A stretch of DNA of 64,000 nucleotides from Flavobacterium potami (GCF_020026915.1 NZ_JAINUY010000004.1:372001-436000), one strand, 5' to 3'. Shown: positions 26,364 to 36,269, numbered from the stretch's first letter. Notes: a model not told the origin generated them from the sequence alone. Numbers and translations are program-made.

Positions 26364-26464
26364 TTTTCAGTCGCAGTCTCAGTTTTAAGTTTTGATGCAG
26401 TAACTGCTTATATGCTCTGCTAAAGTTTTCAGTAAGCAAACTTAAATTTACTTATATCACTTAT

Positions 26465-27445
26465 ATGGTTTACAAAAACATAAAATATGCAATTTCGGTT
26501 TTTCTAATGCTGATAACTTCAGCGATTATGGCGCAAGAAATTGTCGTGCACGATCCGGTTGTCATCAAACAAAAAGACACCTATTATTTGTATTGTACCG
26601 GAAACGGAATCAGTGTTTTTAGTTCGAAAGATTTAAAAAAATGGAACAAAGAACCGCAAGTCTTCGCCGAAAAACCAGTTTGGGCAGATGGTGTTGCAGC
26701 CGATTTCAAAAATCATATTTGGGCGCCAGATATTTCATTCCACAACAATACTTATTATCTGTATTATTCGGTTTCCGCTTTCGCTAAAAATACTTCGGCA
26801 ATTGGCGTTGCGACCAATACGACTTTAGATCCAAAAGACAAAAATTACAAATGGGTCGATCAAGGAATCGTGATTCAATCACAGCCAAATCGCGATATGT
26901 GGAACGCCATTGATCCGAATTTGGTTTTTGACGAAAATAACACACCTTGGCTTTCTTTTGGTTCTTTTTGGGAAGGATTGAAATTGGTAAAATTAAATCC
27001 GGATTTGAAATCAATTGCTCAGCCTCAAGAATGGCACACGATTTCAAAACGCAAAAGAAGTTTCGAATTAGCTGATTCTGATCCAGGCGATGGCGCGCTT
27101 GAAGCTCCTTTTATCTTCAAGAAAAATGGATATTACTACCAGTTTCTTTCTTGGGATTTATGCTGTCGCGGAGAAAAAAGCACTTATAAAGTCGTTGTTG
27201 GAAGATCTAAAAATGTAACTGGACCTTATTTGGATAAAGAAGGAAAACAGTTGGATCAAGGCGGAGGAAGTCTAGTGGTTCAAGGAGATGAAAACTATTT
27301 TGGAGTAGGGCATAATAGCGCTTATACTTTCGATGGAAAAGATTATATGTTTTATCACGCTTACGAAAAGAAAACCAAAGGAACACCAAGATTAGTAGTT
27401 CGAGAAATACAATGGGATACCGATTTGTGGCCTGTTTTAAAATAA
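26465..27445 (+). CDS. GH43 endo-alpha-1,5-L-arabinanase
   Basis: 326 aa. A signal peptide ends at SAIMAQE, followed by a classic single-domain endo-arabinanase propeller. Catalytic residues: Asp in VHDPVVIKQ, Asp in NAIDPNLVFD, Glu in LEAPFIFKK. The conserved His of the central metal site is in GVGHNSAYTF, and SFGSFWEGLKLV is a strong signature of endo-arabinanases. It cleaves alpha-1,5-linked arabinan internally in the periplasm. The stop is 5 bases before the GH127 start, so the two are tightly coupled. This is the most confidently assigned activity among the four GH43 proteins. Confidence 0.92.
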   Translation: MVYKNIKYAISVFLMLITSAIMAQEIVVHDPVVIKQKDTYYLYCTGNGISVFSSKDLKKWNKEPQVFAEKPVWADGVAADFKNHIWAPDISFHNNTYYLYYSVSAFAKNTSAIGVATNTTLDPKDKNYKWVDQGIVIQSQPNRDMWNAIDPNLVFDENNTPWLSFGSFWEGLKLVKLNPDLKSIAQPQEWHTISKRKRSFELADSDPGDGALEAPFIFKKNGYYYQFLSWDLCCRGEKSTYKVVVGRSKNVTGPYLDKEGKQLDQGGGSLVVQGDENYFGVGHNSAYTFDGKDYMFYHAYEKKTKGTPRLVVREIQWDTDLWPVLK

Positions 27446-27450
27446 AAATA

Positions 27451-29430
27451 ATGAAGAAATACAACTTACCAATTTTAACGATTTTCATGTCACTTCTGGT
27501 TTTGACTTCTTGTAAAGAGACCAAAAACAATGTCGTGCAAAATAAAACATCAGCCTTAAAAGCAGGTTACGAAATTGAACCGGTTAACATTCAAAATGTA
27601 AAACTAACCGATTCTTTTTGGCTTCCAATTATCAAAAGAGTACAGGAAGTAACGATAGAATATGCGATTAAAAAATGTGATGAAGAAGGCCGTTTTGAGA
27701 ACTTTTTAATTGCCGGAAAACAAAAAACAGGAACAACGAGAGGAGATATGCCTTTTGATGATACCGATGTTTATAAAATTATCGAAGGAGCATCAAACAC
27801 TTTAATCAGTGCACCAAATCCTAAACTAGAAAGAGTTTTGGATTCTATGATTGCCATCGTAAAAATTGGTCAGGAACCAGACGGATACATCACCACTTGG
27901 AGAACGATAAATCCAGCAAAACCGCCAGCGCCTTGGGTTCCCGTAATTGAAGGAAAACGCTGGGAATCGTTGCAGATTAGCCATGAATTGTATAATCCGG
28001 GTCATTTGATTGAGGCTGCAATCGTGCATTATGAAGCAACAGGAAAAACTAATTTCCTAGACATTGCTATAAAAGCGGCCGATATGCTAGTAAGAACTTT
28101 TGGAGATAATCCGGGTCAGGTAAAAGGTGTTCCTGGTCATCAAATTGTAGAAACGGGTTTATTGAAATTGTATCAGATTACAGGAAAAAAAGAGTATCTG
28201 AAACTGGCAAAATACTATTTAGACAATCGCGGAAATCCGAATAATCATAAACTATACGGAGAATACGCTCAAGATCATATGCCCGTTGTGGACCAAAAAG
28301 AAGCCGTAGGACACGCTGTTCGTGCGGTTTATATGTACGCAGGAATGACCGATATCGTGGCCTTGACAAAAGATAAAGCTTACGAAAATGCTGTAAATAC
28401 GATATGGGATAACATGGTAAACAAAAAAATGTACATCACAGGCGGAATCGGATCAAGACATGATGGCGAAGCTTTTGGAGTGAACTACGAATTGCCAAAT
28501 CTAACCGCTTACAACGAAACTTGTGCGGCAATTGGAGATGTGTATTGGAATCACAGATTGCATAGTTTATACGGAAAATCGCAATATTTTGATGTCATCG
28601 AAAGATCGATGTACAACGGATTAATTTCGGGTATTTCGCTTGACGGAAAACAATTTTTCTATCCAAATGCCTTAGAAGCTGATGGCGTTTATAAATCGAA
28701 TCGCGGTTCTTGCACGCGTCAGGGATGGTTTGACTGTTCTTGTTGCCCGACGAATTTAATACGTTTTATTCCGTCAATTCCAGGATTGATTTATTCCAAA
28801 ACAAAGAATGATTTGTATGTGAATTTATATGCCTCAAACAATGCATCTTTCACATTAGGAAAAACAGATTTACAGATTTCGCAACACACTTCTTATCCTT
28901 GGAATGGAAAAGTTGGAATTTCAGTTAATCCTAAAAAAGAAAGCCAATTTACAATCAAACTTCGCGTTCCGGGTTGGGCAAGAAATGAGGTTTTGCCAGG
29001 AGATTTATATACGTACAAAAAAGCTTCCACTCAAAAACCAACTATTTCTGTAAACGGAGAAACTTTAGCGATTCAGCCTGAAAACGGTTATTTCAACGTC
29101 ACTAGAAATTGGAAAAAAGGGGACAAAATCGCGCTTAATTTCCCAATGGAAGTCCAAGAAGTAGAAACGAATTCAAAAGTAGAAACCAACAAAAATAAAG
29201 TCTCTTTAGAATATGGTCCGCTAGTATATGCAGTTGAAGAAATTGACAATAAAAACAATTTTGATAAGATCGATATTTCAGCTTCAGACACTTTCAAAGT
29301 GAGAAAAGAAGCGAACTTATTACAAGGCGTAAATGTGATCGAAAATTCAAAATTCACAGCCATTCCATATTATTCTTGGTCAAATCGAGGCATTGGAAAA
29401 ATGAAAGTGTGGATTGATTATAAAAACTGA
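27451..29430 (+). CDS. GH127 (DUF1680) beta-L-arabinofuranosidase, lipoprotein
   Basis: 659 aa from the ATG at 27451. The in-frame upstream ATG at 27412 lies within the previous gene and would spoil the signal peptide. Lipobox LTSC (Cys21). Zn-thiolate active-site residues of GH127 are all present: Glu356 and Cys358 in NETCAAIGDV, and Cys431/Cys432 in FDCSCCPTNLIR, the upstream one being the likely nucleophile. A helical (alpha/alpha)6 catalytic domain is followed by beta domains. The family releases beta-L-arabinofuranose, found in plant glycoproteins and pectic side chains. Its presence widens the locus beyond alpha-linked arabinan. Confidence 0.92.
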   Translation: MKKYNLPILTIFMSLLVLTSCKETKNNVVQNKTSALKAGYEIEPVNIQNVKLTDSFWLPIIKRVQEVTIEYAIKKCDEEGRFENFLIAGKQKTGTTRGDMPFDDTDVYKIIEGASNTLISAPNPKLERVLDSMIAIVKIGQEPDGYITTWRTINPAKPPAPWVPVIEGKRWESLQISHELYNPGHLIEAAIVHYEATGKTNFLDIAIKAADMLVRTFGDNPGQVKGVPGHQIVETGLLKLYQITGKKEYLKLAKYYLDNRGNPNNHKLYGEYAQDHMPVVDQKEAVGHAVRAVYMYAGMTDIVALTKDKAYENAVNTIWDNMVNKKMYITGGIGSRHDGEAFGVNYELPNLTAYNETCAAIGDVYWNHRLHSLYGKSQYFDVIERSMYNGLISGISLDGKQFFYPNALEADGVYKSNRGSCTRQGWFDCSCCPTNLIRFIPSIPGLIYSKTKNDLYVNLYASNNASFTLGKTDLQISQHTSYPWNGKVGISVNPKKESQFTIKLRVPGWARNEVLPGDLYTYKKASTQKPTISVNGETLAIQPENGYFNVTRNWKKGDKIALNFPMEVQEVETNSKVETNKNKVSLEYGPLVYAVEEIDNKNNFDKIDISASDTFKVRKEANLLQGVNVIENSKFTAIPYYSWSNRGIGKMKVWIDYKN

Positions 29431-29467
29431 TTCACTTAAAAATAAACTAAATACAAACCAATATAAC

Positions 29468-30583
29468 ATGCAAATAAACGTATTAAAAAATCTTGCACTT
29501 TCAGCTGTTGTTTTTGTAAGTGTTTCGTCCTGTACAGATAAAAAAGTAGAAAAAGAGCTGTCTAAAAAAGAAGTGTCTACTACAAAAACAACCTTAACGA
29601 ACAAACCTATAGTGTTGCAAAGAGCAGATCCTTTTATCTACAAACATACAGATGGGTATTACTATTTTACAGGATCGATACCAACTTACGACGCTATAGA
29701 GTTAAGACGTGCAAAATCTATTGATGAGCTTCAAAATGCTGAAACTTTTAGAGTATGGGAAAAACATAAAAGCGGACCCATGAGCCGTCATGTTTGGGCT
29801 CCTGAAATTCATTATTTAGATGGAAAATGGTACGTGTATTTTGCAGCAAGCCAAGAAGATGATATTTGGAGATTAAGACCTTATGTTTTGCAGTGTACAG
29901 GTCAAGATCCTTTACATGATAAGTGGATTGAATTAGGGCAAATGCAGGCAGCTGACGCAGATCCAAAAAGCTTTACCGATTTTTCTCTAGACGGAACTGT
30001 ATTTGAACATAAAAACAAACGCTATTTCTGTTGGGCAGAAAAAACAGGCGGACAGTTTGCATCTTCTAATTTGTACTTAGCCGAAATGGAATCGCCCGTA
30101 AAACTAAAAACAGTTCAATTCATGCTAACGACTCCGGATTATGATTGGGAACGCATCGGTTTTTGGGTAAATGAAGGTCCCGCATTTCTTAAACACAATG
30201 GAAAAATTTACATTACTTTTTCAGCAAGTGCGACTGGTTCTTGTTACAGTATGGGAATGATGGAAGCAGATGAAAATGCAGACCTATTAGATAGAAATTC
30301 TTGGAAAAAATCCAGATATCCGGTATTAAAAACCAATGAAGCAAAACATATTTACGGGCCTGGTCATAACTCATTCACAGTAGATGAAAACGGAGAACCA
30401 TTGGTAATTTATCATGCAAGGGATTATGAAAAAGCAGTTGGTGATCCAAAAGTGGTGCCTGCGACAGATAAAAGACCGCTGAAGGATATTATTGCAGATC
30501 CGTTATATGATCCTAATCGTCATGCGAGAATGATGAAATTAAAATTTGATAAAAACGGTACACCAATATTCGAATTTAACTAA
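29468..30583 (+). CDS. GH43 exo-acting arabinofuranosidase-type lipoprotein
   Basis: About 371 aa from the ATG at 29468. A TTG 54 bases upstream lies inside the previous gene and is rejected. Lipobox SSC followed by a Lys/Thr-rich linker. Propeller motifs: Asp in RADPFIYKHTDGYYYF, Asp in DFSLDGTVFE, Glu in VNEGPAFLKH, and GPGHNSFTV. The ADPFIYKHTDGYYYFTGS...YDAIELRRA pattern resembles the subfamily of exo-1,5-alpha-L-arabinofuranosidases, which release arabinose from chain ends. It is the last gene of the glycosidase run; 227 bases with two operator-like sites follow before araB. Confidence 0.88.
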   Translation: MQINVLKNLALSAVVFVSVSSCTDKKVEKELSKKEVSTTKTTLTNKPIVLQRADPFIYKHTDGYYYFTGSIPTYDAIELRRAKSIDELQNAETFRVWEKHKSGPMSRHVWAPEIHYLDGKWYVYFAASQEDDIWRLRPYVLQCTGQDPLHDKWIELGQMQAADADPKSFTDFSLDGTVFEHKNKRYFCWAEKTGGQFASSNLYLAEMESPVKLKTVQFMLTTPDYDWERIGFWVNEGPAFLKHNGKIYITFSASATGSCYSMGMMEADENADLLDRNSWKKSRYPVLKTNEAKHIYGPGHNSFTVDENGEPLVIYHARDYEKAVGDPKVVPATDKRPLKDIIADPLYDPNRHARMMKLKFDKNGTPIFEFN

Positions 30584-30653
30584 GTTGATTAAGATTTTTT
30601 TAGCTTTTTCTGTGATTGTTTTGAAGATTAAGATGAAATAATCGCAACATTAT

Positions 30654-30672
30654 AAATGTGACATTGACATTT
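30654..30672. promoter_or_regulatory. Candidate AraR operator 5
   Basis: AAATGT-N7-ACATTT, with the same half-sites as the one before the symporter (11147). It is upstream of araB and separate from the operator at 30743. Confidence 0.5.
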
Positions 30673-30742
30673 ATTTTTTGTTTTGAGCTTAAATCTTTGT
30701 TTTGATGCATTTTCTATAAAAATGAAGAAGCAGAATTTTATT

Positions 30743-30785
30743 AAGTGTTTTTTATACACTTATAAATTATTTATAATTATATTTG
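30743..30785 (+). promoter_or_regulatory. araB promoter region with candidate AraR operator 6
   Basis: AAGTGT-N7-ACACTT (30743-30761) is a perfect palindromic pair covering the expected -33 position. TATATTTG at 30778-30785 matches the TAnnTTTG -7 element. No clear TTTG -33 word is visible, as might be expected if the operator overlaps it. Confidence 0.55.
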
Positions 30786-30810
30786 TCAATATTTTAAAAA
30801 TAAAATACGA

Positions 30811-32502
30811 ATGAAAAATTATGTAATAGGATTGGACTACGGAACAGATTCTGTTCGTGCGGTGCTTATTGACACAGAAAATGGGCAGGAGCTGGCATCG
30901 AATGTTTCTCATTACAAAAGATGGAAAAACAAACAATATTGTGACGCCTCTATAAACCAATTTCGTCAGCATCCTTTGGATCATATCGAAGGATTGGAAA
31001 CTACGATTCAAAATGTTGTAAAAGAAAGTAAAGTGGATCCGTCATTGGTTCGCGGAATCTGTATTGACACAACAGGATCTTCTCCAGTTCCAGTTACGGC
31101 AGATGGAACGCCATTGGCATTAACAAAAGGTTTTGAAGAAAACCCAAATGCGATGATGGTTTTATGGAAAGATCATACTTCTATAAATGAAGCAAACGAA
31201 ATCAACGAACTGGCAGTAAGCTGGGGCGGAGAAGACGTTACAAAATATGTAGGGGGAATTTATTCTTCTGAGTGGTTTTGGGCAAAAATCCTTCACATTG
31301 CAAGACAAGACGAAGCGGTTAGAAATGCAGCACACACTTGGATGGAGCACTGCGATTTAATGACGTATTTGTTAATTGAAGATAAAGACTTAAAAACGTT
31401 CAAAAGAAGCCGTTGCGCAGCGGGTCACAAAGCTATGTGGCACGAAGACTGGAACGGATTACCGCCAGTTGAATTCTTAGAAAAATTACATCCGTATTTA
31501 GCGACTTTGCGTGGCAATTTATACGATGAAACTTATACTTCAGATTTAGTTGCTGGAAATTTAAGTAAAGAATGGGCAGATCGTTTAGGACTTTCTGCAG
31601 AAACAGTTGTGGCTGTTGGAACTTTCGATGCGCATTCTGGTGCTGTTGGAGCAAAAATCGAAGAAAATACTTTAGTTCGCGTTATGGGAACTTCAACTTG
31701 TGATATTCTGGTTGGTTCTTATGATGAGGTTGGTACAAAAACCGTTCGCGGAATCTGCGGTCAAGTTGACGGATCTGTAATTCCAGGATTTATCGGTCTG
31801 GAAGCAGGACAATCGGCTTTTGGTGATTTATTGGCTTGGTACAAAGAATTATTAATGTGGCCGACAGAACATTTATTAGCTTCTTCATCAACTTTAAATG
31901 ATGCTCAAAAAGAACAATTAAGAGAAGAATTCAGCGATAAATTAATTGTTGAATTAACGAAAGAAGCAGAGAAAATTCCAGTTTCTGAAAGTCTTCCAAT
32001 TGCTTTAGATTGGATTAATGGTAGAAGAACTCCAGATGCAAATCAGGAAGTGAAAAGTGCGATTTCAAATTTATCATTAGGAACAAAAGCACCACATATT
32101 TTCAAAGCTTTGGTAAACGCAATTTGTTTTGGAGCGAAGAAAATTGTAGATCGTTTTGAAGAAGAAGGTGTAAAAATCGACAGCGTTATCGGAATTGGTG
32201 GTGTTGCTCGTAAATCGCCTTTCATTATGCAGACTTTGGCTAACGTTTTAAACAAGCCAATTAAAGTTGCAGCTTCAGATCAAACTCCTGCTTTAGGTGC
32301 GGCAATTTATGCAGCGGTTGCAGCCGGAATTTATCCAAACGTAATCGAAGCAAGCCAAAAAATCGGAAGTGATTTTGACGGAGAATATTTCCCTCAATTA
32401 GATAAAGTAGCAGCTTATAACAAGTTGCTGATTGCATACGAACAATTAAGTGCTTTTGCAGATCCAACTATTAAAATTTCTCAAAATGAGTTCTCTTTAT
32501 AA
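30811..32502 (+). CDS. araB: Ribulokinase
   Basis: 563 aa, normal AraB length. FGGY kinase fold: N-terminal GLDYGTDSVRAVLID phosphate-binding region, a substrate region around GICIDTTGSSPVP, VAVGTFDAHSGAVGAK, and the C-terminal IGIGGVARKSPFIMQTLANV with ALGAAIYAAVAAG. It phosphorylates L-ribulose at C5 in the cytoplasm, the second step of L-arabinose use. It begins the araB-araD-araA run behind its own operator-bearing promoter. The araD start lies 17 bases inside its 3' end, implying translational coupling. Confidence 0.97.
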   Translation: MKNYVIGLDYGTDSVRAVLIDTENGQELASNVSHYKRWKNKQYCDASINQFRQHPLDHIEGLETTIQNVVKESKVDPSLVRGICIDTTGSSPVPVTADGTPLALTKGFEENPNAMMVLWKDHTSINEANEINELAVSWGGEDVTKYVGGIYSSEWFWAKILHIARQDEAVRNAAHTWMEHCDLMTYLLIEDKDLKTFKRSRCAAGHKAMWHEDWNGLPPVEFLEKLHPYLATLRGNLYDETYTSDLVAGNLSKEWADRLGLSAETVVAVGTFDAHSGAVGAKIEENTLVRVMGTSTCDILVGSYDEVGTKTVRGICGQVDGSVIPGFIGLEAGQSAFGDLLAWYKELLMWPTEHLLASSSTLNDAQKEQLREEFSDKLIVELTKEAEKIPVSESLPIALDWINGRRTPDANQEVKSAISNLSLGTKAPHIFKALVNAICFGAKKIVDRFEEEGVKIDSVIGIGGVARKSPFIMQTLANVLNKPIKVAASDQTPALGAAIYAAVAAGIYPNVIEASQKIGSDFDGEYFPQLDKVAAYNKLLIAYEQLSAFADPTIKISQNEFSL

Positions 32503-33187
32503 AGATTTAAAACAAGAATGTTACGAAGCCAATATGCAGTTGAATGCATTGAATTTGGTTGTCTATACTTTCGGAAACGTAAGCGCCGTGGACAGAAAAA
32601 ATGGTGTTTTTGCTATTAAACCAAGCGGGGTTCCTTACGAAGATTTAAAGCCTGAAGATATCGTTATTGTCGATTTTGACAACAATGTTATCGAAGGAAA
32701 TTTGCGTCCGTCTTCAGACACAAAAACACATGCTTATTTGTACAAACACTGGCCAAATATTGGCGGAGTGGCGCATACCCACGCAACATATTCTGTGGCT
32801 TGGGCACAATCGCAGCAAGATATTCCGATTTTCGGAACAACACACGCCGATCACTTAACAGCTGATATTCCGTGTGCGCCGCCAATGGCAGATCATCTAA
32901 TTGAAGGAAACTATGAACACAATACCGGAATTCAGATTTTGGATTGCTTCAAAGAAAAAAATCTTTCTTATGAAGAAGTAGAAATGATTTTAATTGGAAA
33001 TCACGGTCCTTTTGCATGGGGAAAAAATGCTGCAAAAGCGGTTTACAACAGTAAAGTTTTAGAAGTTGTGGCAGAAATGGCATACTTGACTTTACAAATA
33101 AATCCAAACGCACCAAGATTAAAAGATTCATTAATAAAGAAACATTACAACCGTAAACACGGAAAAGATTCATACTACGGACAGTAG
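32486..33187 (+). CDS. araD: L-ribulose-5-phosphate 4-epimerase
   Basis: 233 aa from the ATG at 32486. An upstream frame extension to 32450 would overlap araB further and has no family support. Class II aldolase/adducin fold. The Zn-binding His residues are in GVAHTHATYSVAWAQ and the later LIGNHGPFAWG; GNVSAVDRKNGVFAIKPSGVPY and DFDNNVIEG form the phosphate-binding part. It converts L-ribulose-5-phosphate to D-xylulose-5-phosphate, which enters the pentose phosphate pathway. It overlaps the araB 3' end by 17 bases, including the araB stop. Confidence 0.97.
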   Translation: MSSLYKDLKQECYEANMQLNALNLVVYTFGNVSAVDRKNGVFAIKPSGVPYEDLKPEDIVIVDFDNNVIEGNLRPSSDTKTHAYLYKHWPNIGGVAHTHATYSVAWAQSQQDIPIFGTTHADHLTADIPCAPPMADHLIEGNYEHNTGIQILDCFKEKNLSYEEVEMILIGNHGPFAWGKNAAKAVYNSKVLEVVAEMAYLTLQINPNAPRLKDSLIKKHYNRKHGKDSYYGQ

Positions 33188-33207
33188 TTTAGTTTCAAGT
33201 TTTCTTT

Positions 33208-33321
33208 GTTTCAAGTTTCAAGTTGTTGGAACGTGAAACCTGGAACGTGAAACAAACAAAAATAATAACATAACAATTCAAGTTTATAGATTCCAGCAAC
33301 CTGAAACCTGAAACTTGAAAC
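33208..33321. repeat. Long imperfect inverted repeat between araD and araA
   Basis: The left arm GTTTCAAGTTTCAAGTTGTTGG faces, complementary, CCAGCAACCTGAAACC..CTTGAAAC at the right end. The interior repeats GGAACGTGAAAC. Built from variations of one word (GTTTCAAG/CTTGAAAC), it nearly fills the spacer and leaves 15 bases before araA. Confidence 0.7.
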
Positions 33322-33336
33322 AAAATAAACAAAAAA

Positions 33337-34845
33337 ATGATAGACATTTCTCAAAAAGAAGTATGGTTTGTAGTAGGAAGCCAAGAATTATACGGTGAAG
33401 AAACACTTAGAAAAGTAGCAGAACATTCTCAGATAATGGCAAAAGGATTAGACGCTTCATCTTCAATTCCAGTAAAAGTGGTTTATAAAGATGTAGTAAA
33501 ATCTCCATCGCAAATTTTAGATGTATGTTTGGCTGCGAATTCTGAGAAAAACTGTATTGGAATTATCGCTTGGATGCATACTTTTTCTCCAGCAAAAATG
33601 TGGATTGGCGGATTAAGTATCCTTAAAAAACCATTATGTCATTTACATACACAATACAACGCTGAAATTCCGTGGGGAAGCATCGATATGGATTTCATGA
33701 ACTTGAACCAATCGGCGCACGGAGATCGTGAATTTGGTTTCATGATGTCTAGATTACGTAAAAAACGTAAAGTTGTAGTTGGACACTGGGAAGACCAAAG
33801 AGTTCAAAAACAATTAGGAATCTGGTCAAGAGTTGTACTTGGATGGGACGAACTTCAAAACTTAAAAGTAGCTCGTATTGGAGACAATATGCGTGAAGTT
33901 GCCGTTACAGAAGGTGATAAAGTTGAGGCTCAAATTCGTTTCGGAATGTCAGTAAACGGATACGATTCTTCAGACGTTACCAAACATATCGAGAAAGTAA
34001 CAGACAAACAATTAGCTGATTTATTAGCAGTTTATGAGTCTTCTTATACCTTAACTGATTCTTTAAAAGAAGGCGGAACGCAAAGAAGTTCATTAGTCGA
34101 AGCAGCAAAAATCGAATTAGGATTAAGAGCTTTCCTTGAAGAAGGAGGATTTGGCGCTTTTACAGATACATTTGAAAACCTTGGAGTTTGGAAACAATTA
34201 CCAGGAATCGCAACACAAAGATTAATGGCCGATGGTTATGGTTTTGGTGGAGAAGGAGATTGGAAAACCGCTGCAATGGTAAGGGCATTAAAAGTAATGT
34301 GTGTTGGTTTGGAAGGTGGAACTTCTTTCATGGAAGATTACACGTACCACTTTACACCACAAAAATCTTATGTTTTAGGATCTCACATGTTAGAAATCTG
34401 CCCATCTATCGCTGACGGAAAACCTTCTTGCGAAGTGCATCCATTAGGAATTGGCGGAAAAGAAGATCCAGCTCGTTTGGTGTTCAATTCTCCTGCAGGT
34501 GACGCAATCAATGTTTCTTTGGTGGATATGGGAACTCGTTTCCGTTTGATCGTGAATGAAGTTGAAGCAGTAAAACCAATGGCAGAATTACCAAAACTTC
34601 CAGTTGCGAGAGTTCTTTGGGATTGTAAACCAAATTTGGAAGTGGCAGCAACAGCTTGGATTTTAGCTGGTGGAGCACACCACACGGTTTACAGCCAATC
34701 AATCACAACAGAATATATGGAAGATTTCGCAGATATCGCAGGAATCGAATTATTGGTTATTGATGAGAAAACAACGGTAAGAGAGTTTAAAGATAAAATC
34801 AATGCTAACGAAGCATACTTCCACCTATTCCAACACGGACTATAA
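33337..34845 (+). CDS. araA: L-arabinose isomerase
   Basis: 502 aa, normal AraA length (E. coli 500). It converts L-arabinose to L-ribulose in the cytoplasm using Mn2+. Family motifs: [15 protein letters not shown], the catalytic/metal Glu residues in [19 protein letters not shown] and [15 protein letters not shown], the metal-binding His regions [17 protein letters not shown] and [19 protein letters not shown], and [10 protein letters not shown]. It is the third gene of the araBDA run, separated from araD by a long inverted repeat. That makes differential mRNA stability or processing possible. Confidence 0.98.
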   Translation: MIDISQKEVWFVVGSQELYGEETLRKVAEHSQIMAKGLDASSSIPVKVVYKDVVKSPSQILDVCLAANSEKNCIGIIAWMHTFSPAKMWIGGLSILKKPLCHLHTQYNAEIPWGSIDMDFMNLNQSAHGDREFGFMMSRLRKKRKVVVGHWEDQRVQKQLGIWSRVVLGWDELQNLKVARIGDNMREVAVTEGDKVEAQIRFGMSVNGYDSSDVTKHIEKVTDKQLADLLAVYESSYTLTDSLKEGGTQRSSLVEAAKIELGLRAFLEEGGFGAFTDTFENLGVWKQLPGIATQRLMADGYGFGGEGDWKTAAMVRALKVMCVGLEGGTSFMEDYTYHFTPQKSYVLGSHMLEICPSIADGKPSCEVHPLGIGGKEDPARLVFNSPAGDAINVSLVDMGTRFRLIVNEVEAVKPMAELPKLPVARVLWDCKPNLEVAATAWILAGGAHHTVYSQSITTEYMEDFADIAGIELLVIDEKTTVREFKDKINANEAYFHLFQHGL

Positions 34846-34861
34846 GGCAGTAAAATGTAAT

Positions 34862-34966
34862 TTGTTAGATGTGAAATGTGAAAAAAAATAAAAAGGTGAT
34901 TTTTACATTTATAAAATGATTAAATTTCACATCTGACATTTTATATCTAACATCTAACTTTTTACA
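34862..34966. repeat. Imperfect inverted repeat between araA and the exported epimerase
   Basis: GTTAGATGTGAAATGTG at the left is partly complementary to CACATCTGACATT..ATCTAACATCTAAC at the right. It has the same style as 33208-33321 with a different word. Within it, AAAGGT-N7-ACATTT at 34892-34910 is a weak match to the operator motif. Confidence 0.55.
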
Positions 34967-34985
34967 AACCAAAAAAATATCATTT

Positions 34986-36170
34986 ATGAATGTATTAAAA
35001 CGCTCTCTTTTCATACTAAGTATGCTTGGTCTTGCTATAGTTTCAGTTCAATGTAAAGGCGATAAAAAAACCGATACAGAAAAAGTTGCAACTGATGAAA
35101 AAGCTTTAGTTACAATTGGCAAATCGGAATACGGAACTACTGCGAAAGGTGAAAAAGTAGAAAGCTACAAACTGAAAAACCAAAATGGGATGGAAGTAGA
35201 CATCATCACTTTTGGAGGAAGAATTACAGATTTAAAAGTGCCTAATAAAGCGGGTGTTTCCGAAAATGTAGTAATCGGATTCAGTAATTTGGCGCAATAC
35301 GAAAAAGAAAATCCATTTTTTGGAGCTTTAATCGGAAGATACGGAAACCGAATTGCAAAAGGTAAATTTTCGCTTGACGAAAAAGAATATCAATTAGCAA
35401 TTAACAACGCACCAAATGCTTTACATGGAGGTCCACAAGGATATTTCAACGTAGTTTGGAAAGCCGATGAGGTAAAATCTGGCGAAACAGCTTCTTTAAA
35501 ATTATCTTATTTAAGTAAAGATATGGAAGAAGGTTATCCAGGAAACTTAAAGGTTATTGTAACCTATACATTGACAAATGACAATCAGTTGGAAGTGCTT
35601 TACGAAGCAACTACAGACAAAAAAACGGTTGTTAACTTGACACAGCATTCATACTTCAATTTATCTGGTGATTTTACAAAAACAATCCTAGATCACGAAT
35701 TGACTTTAAATGCAGATAAATTAGTTCCAGTTGATGCGACTTTAATTCCGACAGGAAAATTAGATGATGTTGCTGGTACTCCTTTCGATTTCAGAACGCC
35801 AAAATTAATTGGAAAAGATATCGCTGCTAAAAACGAACAGTTAGAAAGAGGAAAAGGTTACGACCACTGTTGGGTATTGAACAATGCTGAAAAAGGAAAA
35901 ACAATTATTGCAAAAGTATACCACGCAGCAAGCGGAAGAGTTATGGAAATGACAACAGACGAACCTGGAATTCAGTTCTACTCTGGAAATTTCCTTGACG
36001 GAACATTGCCAATGCCAAACGGAGGAACTTACGCGCACAGAACGGGATTATGCCTAGAAACAGAACATTATCCAGATTCTCCAAACCAGAAAAATTTCCC
36101 AACAACGGTTTTAAACCCAGGTGAAAATTATAAAACTAAAACTACCTTCAAATTCTCGGTGAAGAAATAG
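34986..36170 (+). CDS. Aldose 1-epimerase, lipoprotein
   Basis: 394 aa. The N-terminal MNVLKRSLFILSMLGLAIVSVQC ends in a Cys at residue 23, with Gln before it, consistent with a Bacteroidota lipobox and export. GalM fold with FGGRITDLKVP, GRYGNRIAKGKF, NALHGGPQGYFNVVW, the catalytic His in NLTQHSYFNLSG, and Glu in GLCLETEHYPDSPNQ. An exported mutarotase would speed conversion between arabinose anomers released by the glycosidases before uptake. It is the last gene of the ara run and is followed by a terminator. It differs from the cytoplasmic GalM at 13659. Confidence 0.93.
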   Translation: MNVLKRSLFILSMLGLAIVSVQCKGDKKTDTEKVATDEKALVTIGKSEYGTTAKGEKVESYKLKNQNGMEVDIITFGGRITDLKVPNKAGVSENVVIGFSNLAQYEKENPFFGALIGRYGNRIAKGKFSLDEKEYQLAINNAPNALHGGPQGYFNVVWKADEVKSGETASLKLSYLSKDMEEGYPGNLKVIVTYTLTNDNQLEVLYEATTDKKTVVNLTQHSYFNLSGDFTKTILDHELTLNADKLVPVDATLIPTGKLDDVAGTPFDFRTPKLIGKDIAAKNEQLERGKGYDHCWVLNNAEKGKTIIAKVYHAASGRVMEMTTDEPGIQFYSGNFLDGTLPMPNGGTYAHRTGLCLETEHYPDSPNQKNFPTTVLNPGENYKTKTTFKFSVKK

Positions 36171-36205
36171 TTTTAGAATCTGTTAATTAGTTTAGTAATT
36201 CTTTA

Positions 36206-36239
36206 AAAACCTCGGAAGTTATGGCTTTCGAGGTTTTTT
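36206..36239 (+). terminator. Intrinsic terminator of the ara run
   Basis: AAAACCTCGGAAG..CTTTCGAGGTTTTTT hairpin 35 bases after the epimerase stop. Confidence 0.85.
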
Positions 36240-36269
36240 GTTTTAAGCATTTAAATCAAAAATTGTTTT

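Noticed and set aside
27412..27450. Upstream start of the GH127 gene
   Set aside because: It lies within the preceding GH43 gene and would bury the lipoprotein signal.
29414..29467. TTG start of the last GH43 gene
   Set aside because: It overlaps the GH127 3' end; the ATG at 29468 begins a proper lipoprotein signal.
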